Below are positions 58,905-64,000 of a DNA stretch of 64,000 nucleotides, piece by piece. Numbering within the stretch: position 1 is the stretch's first letter; each line of letters opens with the position of its first letter. Origin of the DNA: Euwallacea fornicatus (lineage: Eukaryota; Arthropoda; Insecta; Coleoptera; Curculionidae); NCBI RefSeq assembly GCF_040115645.1, contig NC_089544.1:3658001-3722000 (forward strand). The letters are read 5' to 3'. Position numbers and translations under genes: made by a program. The notes under the pieces are model-generated. The model had not been told where the DNA came from. It made no database searches and saw only the letters and a list, made by a program, of their open reading frames with translations.

Positions 58905-61047
58905 TACAGGGTGTCCCAGAAACATTAGTATAAAATGGTATGTTAAAGCAAATGGATGTAAAATATCTGGTGTTACGACAATTCTCTGTCATGGTTTGCG
59001 TCGGTAGTGCCTTCTACTACTAAGAAAATTCAGGGAGTAACATATCATGAAGATATTTTAGGGAGCGTTAGTACTCTATACAATAATAAAAAAATTCCAA
59101 TAGATCCATAGTCAAAAATACAATTTTTGATATACAGGGTAGATAGAGTTTCGTTTTGCGTTTTTCTCACGTATGTTTTGAGTCAAATTTTTTGTATCTG
59201 GAGTATTTTGATTTTTTATATTATTTGTCGGGTATTTGCGAGTTTAATATTTTGTTAGTAGAATTCATTAGAACCATTTTTTTTCTCAAATTTTGGAATA
59301 ACTTTTTATCTCGAAATTTTGTAAGTTTTGGTTTCTTTCGCACGAAGTGCAGGGATAGAACTAAAATTTTACGACGAATTTCGGAACTTTTGTACAAAAC
59401 TGTAAACTGAGTGATTTTGTGACAAACAAATGTGGCAGGAAATATCGATCACCAGAACAACGCGTCCCATTATGTATCGAAGTAGTTTTCCATGACTCAC
59501 TTGCATGGTACTCATGTCTATAGCGCTCACGTTTTATGCATCCCTGGTATGGTGTGCGAACGGTCTTAGCAATCATTGAACAATGTAATGATTTGCAACA
59601 ACGATTTTTGACAATTTGAAACGACTGCATGAAGATATGAAAACCCGTTATTATTATAAATAACATTTGGCTCAATTAACAGAAGATTAAACATGGAAAT
59701 CTTCAAGTAATAACATTAAATAGCACTAATACAAAGTAATTTAATTATATGCGCAACTATCAAAATAAGAAGAAATAATGATTTTCATACATTTTTATCA
59801 TATACATTTTCATACATTTATCTTTTGATTCTGATAAATAAACTTGTCGATCTTCCTGCACCGGATGTGCAAATAAGGAGTTCTACCGTCCATGTTTTGA
59901 AATCCATTAATAATTTTAAATTGTGAGGAAACATATACGAGACGTCTCTGGCCAAAATGTTCACCCTGTAGACTTTTTCTGTTGTTTGTTAAAAAGAGAA
60001 ACGTTAAAATACGTCAACTTTGATAGAAACAAAGACATTATTTGGTGAAAAATTTATTTTCGGAATGACATCCCTCTACCTCTGAAACTTCCATTTTAAA
60101 ATTTCCAAATTGAATGAGAAGTTGTGTTATTCCTCATTCGGAAAGTAATTTTATTCTTTACACGGTCCAGTTTTTATTTTTGTTGGTCTGCCGTGTAGAA
60201 ATGAAACAAAAATCATTTTACTAACATTTTATATATTTTATCATAAGAAATGTTGAAAGTTACCTCCACTGACATCCATGAACATGTACGGGTGAGCCTA
60301 AAACGTTGTCGCATATTATCTAATATTTCTGTTATTATTGACCTGCATTCTTCGAGGATTCAAATGAGTAATTCCTGGAGAGAGTCATATCGTGTGTCAT
60401 GGATTTTGGTCTTCAAATGTCTTCCTAAGAAAAAATCCAAGAGATTAAGGCCAGGGCATCTCGCGGGACACTCCATTAAATCTCTTGTGCTAATCCATCG
60501 TTCAGGGCATTGTTCATCTAAAAATTGTCGATCAGCAGCCTTGTAATGTGGAGATGTTCTATTCTGTTCAAAAACTAATTCTTGTTCTAAAAGGCGGAGT
60601 TCTTGTTCAAGTATTTCGGTTATTCTGGAAGATATGGCGTCTTGTAGAAGTTGTAGATAGTTTCCTCCATTTAAGTTTCTAGGAACAAAAAATGGTCCAA
60701 TAATGTGATAATGTAAAATCCCTGCCCAAATGTTGAATTTTTCAAGTTGATGATTGACGTCACTCTAGTAATGACACTTATAACTATTTAATTTCTACAA
60801 GACAGACGTACAAAAATAACAAATAAAAGCTTGATTATGTAGAAAATAAAATTGTATATATAACACAATCCCTCTTCTAATTTGAAAATTTCAAATGAGT
60901 GGTTTCTACGGGAGATATAACATTTCGAAAACAACTTTTTTCATCAAATTATGTTCCTTTCCCTATCCAAGTTCACGTATTTTAACGATTGTTTTAAACA
61001 ATAGAAGAGATGTATAGGGTGGACACTTTTCCTTGGGGCACCTTGTA
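58905..61047 (-). mobile_element. Possible decayed mariner-like element
   Basis: Left end TACAGGGTGTCCCAGAAAC at 58905; right end, read inwards from 61047, TACAAGGTGCCCCAAGG. These are short imperfect inverted repeats, and the minus-strand transposase remnant at about 60240-60740 lies between them. Other transposon-end motifs inside (about 59134, 59966 and 61013) suggest several nested insertions, so the borders are uncertain. Confidence 0.45.
60240..60740 (-). pseudogene. Mariner-like transposase remnant
   Basis: Minus-strand reading gives GPFFVPRNLNGGNYLQLLQD, then LDEQCPERWISTRDLMECPA and PGLNLLDFFLGRHLKTKIHD, then a stop codon followed by LEECRSIITEILDNMRQRF. The order matches the middle and C-terminal parts of insect mariner-like transposases. 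The key SPD-type acid position reads CPGL, so the catalytic residue is lost. Confidence 0.8.
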
Positions 61048-62106
61048 TAAACTAAATTGGTTTGGATACGGAGATTTAATACTCTTTAAATTAAATATTT
61101 CGGGCGATCTTGAAAAGTGAGAATAAGAATGCAAAAACCCATTTAGTTGGGCAAAAACCGTCTGGAATTTATCGGATTTGAATGTGCCGGAATGGTCATC
61201 TTTGCAATTGCAATTTCACGAAAATAGTGGAAAATCGGAGTAGCGTATGCTGAATGATACCTATTCGAAAAGAATTAAAAAATTTCAAACATTTGTCCCC
61301 AATGTGGATACATTTGAACAAGCAGGTGTTGAGCTTCAAAGGCACGTTGATTCGAAGTACTGCTTTCCGATAACTTTAAGATTTATATTATTTTGGAACG
61401 TTAAAAAGATCAATATTATGATAATTTCATTTCTGGGTTAAGGTCAGAGATCAGGGTTAAGGTTGAGGAAATGGGACCCAACGAGGTCTGGTCATGAATA
61501 CAGGCCCTACCAAAGTTTCTAATATCTTCCACTTCCTGGTACCAATTTTTGAAGTTATCAAAAAACAGTGCTCAGAAAGAATGAAAGAATTGGTGCACCT
61601 TCGTAGCAATGGAGCAATAGCCCGGAGACTCTGATGAATTTGCGACGTTAAAAAATCGATTTTTGTAAATTTCACTTTTGAGAATTTTATAATTGTGCCA
61701 ACTTCTACTTGTAGTAATCGTTTCAGAAACTGAGAAATATTTTTAATCATGCGTTGATATACGACTAACAGTTTCCAAGATATGGATGGGGGTCTCTCCT
61801 AGTTGTACACCCGGTATGCAATTGATTCTAGTTTTGGGTTCCGCGCCTAATGACTCGATTAGTATAACAAGAACAACCAATTATTACAGTCATTTTAAGT
61901 CTCCTGTTAAGTATTAAGTAACATTAAAACTAAGCGCCAATTGTGAGCTCACACAGTTCAATAAACACAAAAAAACATCCCCAACAGGTTCTAGCTCATG
62001 GCAATTAAAAGTTCGATCACCCCTACAAATTCCCATTTTCATCCCCCTAGATCCAGCTTATGTTCGTTCCGAACTATGTCAGAATTAATCATATCCCGGA
62101 ACAGAT
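61048..62106. other. Intergenic 3' of the VWC-domain gene
   Basis: 3' flank of the minus-strand gene that ends at 62107. Open frames at 61247-61441 and 61457-61750 have no recognisable content. Confidence 0.5.
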
Positions 62107-63955
62107 TTATTTAAAAACATCGTTTTCCTGTCTCGGTCCCGGCTGGCGATAATCGTTAATTTCGTCTCCTGCGGGAACACACTGATGGGGCGAACAGGTA
62201 ATTTTACCCCCTTGACCACAGATACACTCCAGGCAGTTTCCCGTACTATGCGGGAGACTATCGCCCTCCCGATATGCCTGACCTAAAAAACAATGTTTAG
62301 ATTTAGAATTTAATAGAATTATCTAGATACACAAAAGGCAAATTCGGGCGTCCGTAACAGGGTAGGTTAATATGGCCGGCGTCAGCTATCTAGCTGCCTT
62401 TGTCTAATGTTAACATGTTATCGTTATCATGTCTGATAACTCAGATACGATAATAAAACAATGAGATTCCTAAAAGTCGACAATATTACCATGGTTAGGG
62501 CGCGCTGGTGCGGGTGCCCGAATTCGACATAAGGAAATAGTTGAGCTGAAATCAAAGGACGAGTTAAAGGGCCAAATTACCAATCTGCTATTAAGTTTAT
62601 CACCAAGTTAGTTTTTTATGCAAGTAAAGAATATAACCAATAAATGTTCCATTTCAACGTTTTCATGAAATTGAGCCCTATTGGCAAAAATATGGTGCTT
62701 TAAGTGAAAGAAACACGTGAAAAGAAAATGATGATTTACACCAGCTATTGGTAAATTGCTGCCAATTTTAAGGCACTCATACAGCGTGTTCCATAACCGA
62801 TGGTACGTGAAATGTTTATAGAAAAGTGAACGTAGAATCGATCAGAAAATTTAGGGAGGTAACCGAAGGCTCAACCAAATATATTCACATCATATTACCG
62901 TTTTTATTGAAAAGTAACTGTAGATATTAAAGTGGCACCCCCTATATGTATTTTTATTGTGCAGTTGAACTTGTTCTTAGTCACTTTCTGCCGTAAAGTA
63001 TCGCTTTCCGCACTTGTGACGAAAAAATGGGTACCTCCTTTTCTTTGGCATTTTTCAGAAAAAAATCGAGATTTCCGATTTGGTGTTTGCAGGTCCAATG
63101 AGCTAATATGGGCCCTATATTGATTGTGGAAATCTCACTTGAAGTCTTGGAGCGTTGGAAAGGTACTTTTATCGAATCATAATTTTCAGTGCCAAAAAAT
63201 CATAAAAATTAGGGACCAAAGTGATATTGTACCTTGGAAACTGCAAAGGATATGGCCAATGGTTTGCAGTGTGTTATAGGGTGTCTCTAAAAGGTCTTTA
63301 CAACGCTCTACTATATATAGTTGAGATCGAAATACGACGATTTAACCATATTTGTTCGTTGAGACGATTAATTTAAGCAATTTTTTAGGGCAATTATCCC
63401 ACGTTCATTACGGATTTATGGGGGGACGAGTTTCGGCGACGGCGCAGTGTTTAAAAATTTCGCTCAGTGCGGTAAGGCCGGCCCTGCCTGTCGGGCTAGA
63501 AACATCCCCAATCGTGACTATAAAATTGCTCATGTCGCACTAATAAAGCAAACAACTATTATAGTTCCCCATATTATTCCTTAAAAAATTACTTATGAGT
63601 TTGGAAAGAAGTTGTTAAAATTGTGTACAAAGATCTAGAAAATACGTTATTATTAACTCACCCATAACAATACAATTTTTGACCTCTTCCGTAGTAGTTC
63701 CCGATTCCGTACTACTTTGCATTTCTGAGATATTCTCTTCTTCAAACGATAAAGTCGTGTATGGATCTTCATTGTGGACGCTGGAGAACTCTTGCGCTAA
63801 ACTTGGCACTGCAGTTGTTGTTTTTAAAGTTGAACTAGATGATTTCTTTAAGCTGTATGGTATTCCAGTCGTTGACTTAGCCGTGGAAATTCTCTGGAAA
63901 GATGCTTGCGAAGTGGGCAATTGAGGAGTGACTGTTGGAGCCACAGGAATGCTCA
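62107..63955 (-). CDS. Partial gene: Ser/Thr-rich protein with VWC-like domain (last two exons)
   Basis: The last two exons of a gene whose 5' part lies beyond the window: 63955-63662 and 62282-62107, joined in phase. The upstream exon encodes about 97 residues rich in Ser, Thr, Pro and Glu (PVAPTVTPQLPTSQASF, TTTEEVKNC), a likely O-glycosylated linker. Across the junction comes NCIVMG, then GQAYREGDSLPHSTGNCLEC, ICGQGGKITC and SPHQC, the pattern of the first half of a von Willebrand factor type C domain, followed by a polar tail to the stop at 62107. No membrane segment follows, so the end is extracellular or secreted if the protein has a signal peptide. VWC domains bind growth factors of the BMP type or matrix proteins; the function here is unknown. 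Confidence 0.8.
62283..63661 (-). other. Large intron with transposon-end-like motifs
   Basis: Intron of the VWC-domain gene. It contains ACAGCGTGTTCCATAACCG at about 62784 and TAGGGTGTCTCTAAAAGG at about 63281, which resemble the ends of the inverted-repeat elements elsewhere in this window but point in the same direction, so they do not define one element. Nothing else recognised. Confidence 0.4.
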
Positions 63956-64000
63956 CTGTAATAGAATTTGGCATGAAATATTTGTGAACAATTTCAGACA

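Noticed and set aside
59156..59675. Open frames of 84 and 104 codons
   Set aside because: They lie within the transposon-rich stretch and show neither transposase motifs nor any other family resemblance.
60250..60546. 98-codon plus-strand frame
   Set aside because: It is the antisense shadow of the mariner-like transposase remnant on the minus strand.
1..64000. CRISPR arrays, rRNA genes, tRNA genes, bacterial operons
   Set aside because: None seen; gene structure is clearly eukaryotic. A tRNA could be missed by eye, and a tRNAscan-SE run would settle it.

Overview
This is nuclear DNA from an insect, most likely a beetle. It is AT-rich, has many spliced genes with short introns (often 50-60 bases, GT-AG), and carries an animal and arthropod gene set: Hip14, KSR, an innexin, synaptogyrin, core 1 galactosyltransferase and a CYP9-like P450. 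Many remnants of Tc1/mariner-type elements lie between the genes. The species assignment is inference. Exon models were built by hand; for every gene described as complete, the exon phases add up to one open frame.

Layout: 1-2360, nothing recognised. 2361-4073 (+), acylglycerol kinase. 5532-8816 (-), the palmitoyltransferase Hip14/ZDHHC17. About 9370-12050 (+), a spliced gene without a reading frame whose introns carry about eight box C/D snoRNAs, a snoRNA host gene. 12131-13305 (-), kynurenine formamidase. 13865-14975 (+), thymidylate synthase. 15399-18328 (+), eEF1-gamma. 18602-20515, a decayed mariner-like element. 20616-22574 (-), a CYP9-like P450. 22774-23566, a short inverted-repeat element. 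24720-30206 (+), KSR. 30207-36664, gene-poor, with two more inverted-repeat elements. 36665-40325 (-), core 1 beta-1,3-galactosyltransferase. 41971-43987 (+), a divergent G-protein alpha subunit. 43988-48353, no gene seen. 48354-50608 (-), synaptogyrin. 51230-53030 (+), a CCDC137-like protein. 54056-56114 (-), an innexin. 56115-62106, gene-poor, with a decayed transposase. 62107 to the right edge (-), the 3' end of a secreted or surface protein with a von Willebrand factor C-like domain.

The genes do not form a pathway; this is ordinary mixed euchromatin. Housekeeping genes cluster on the left (lipid kinase, snoRNA host, thymidylate synthase, eEF1-gamma). Hip14 and synaptogyrin both belong to the synaptic vesicle machinery, but their shared presence is probably chance. 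The most interesting part is the snoRNA host gene. Its exons are tiny and non-coding, each snoRNA sits about 63-75 bases upstream of its 3' splice site, and several guide segments are complementary to universally conserved 18S rRNA stretches, one of them matching the target of vertebrate U27 (SNORD27).
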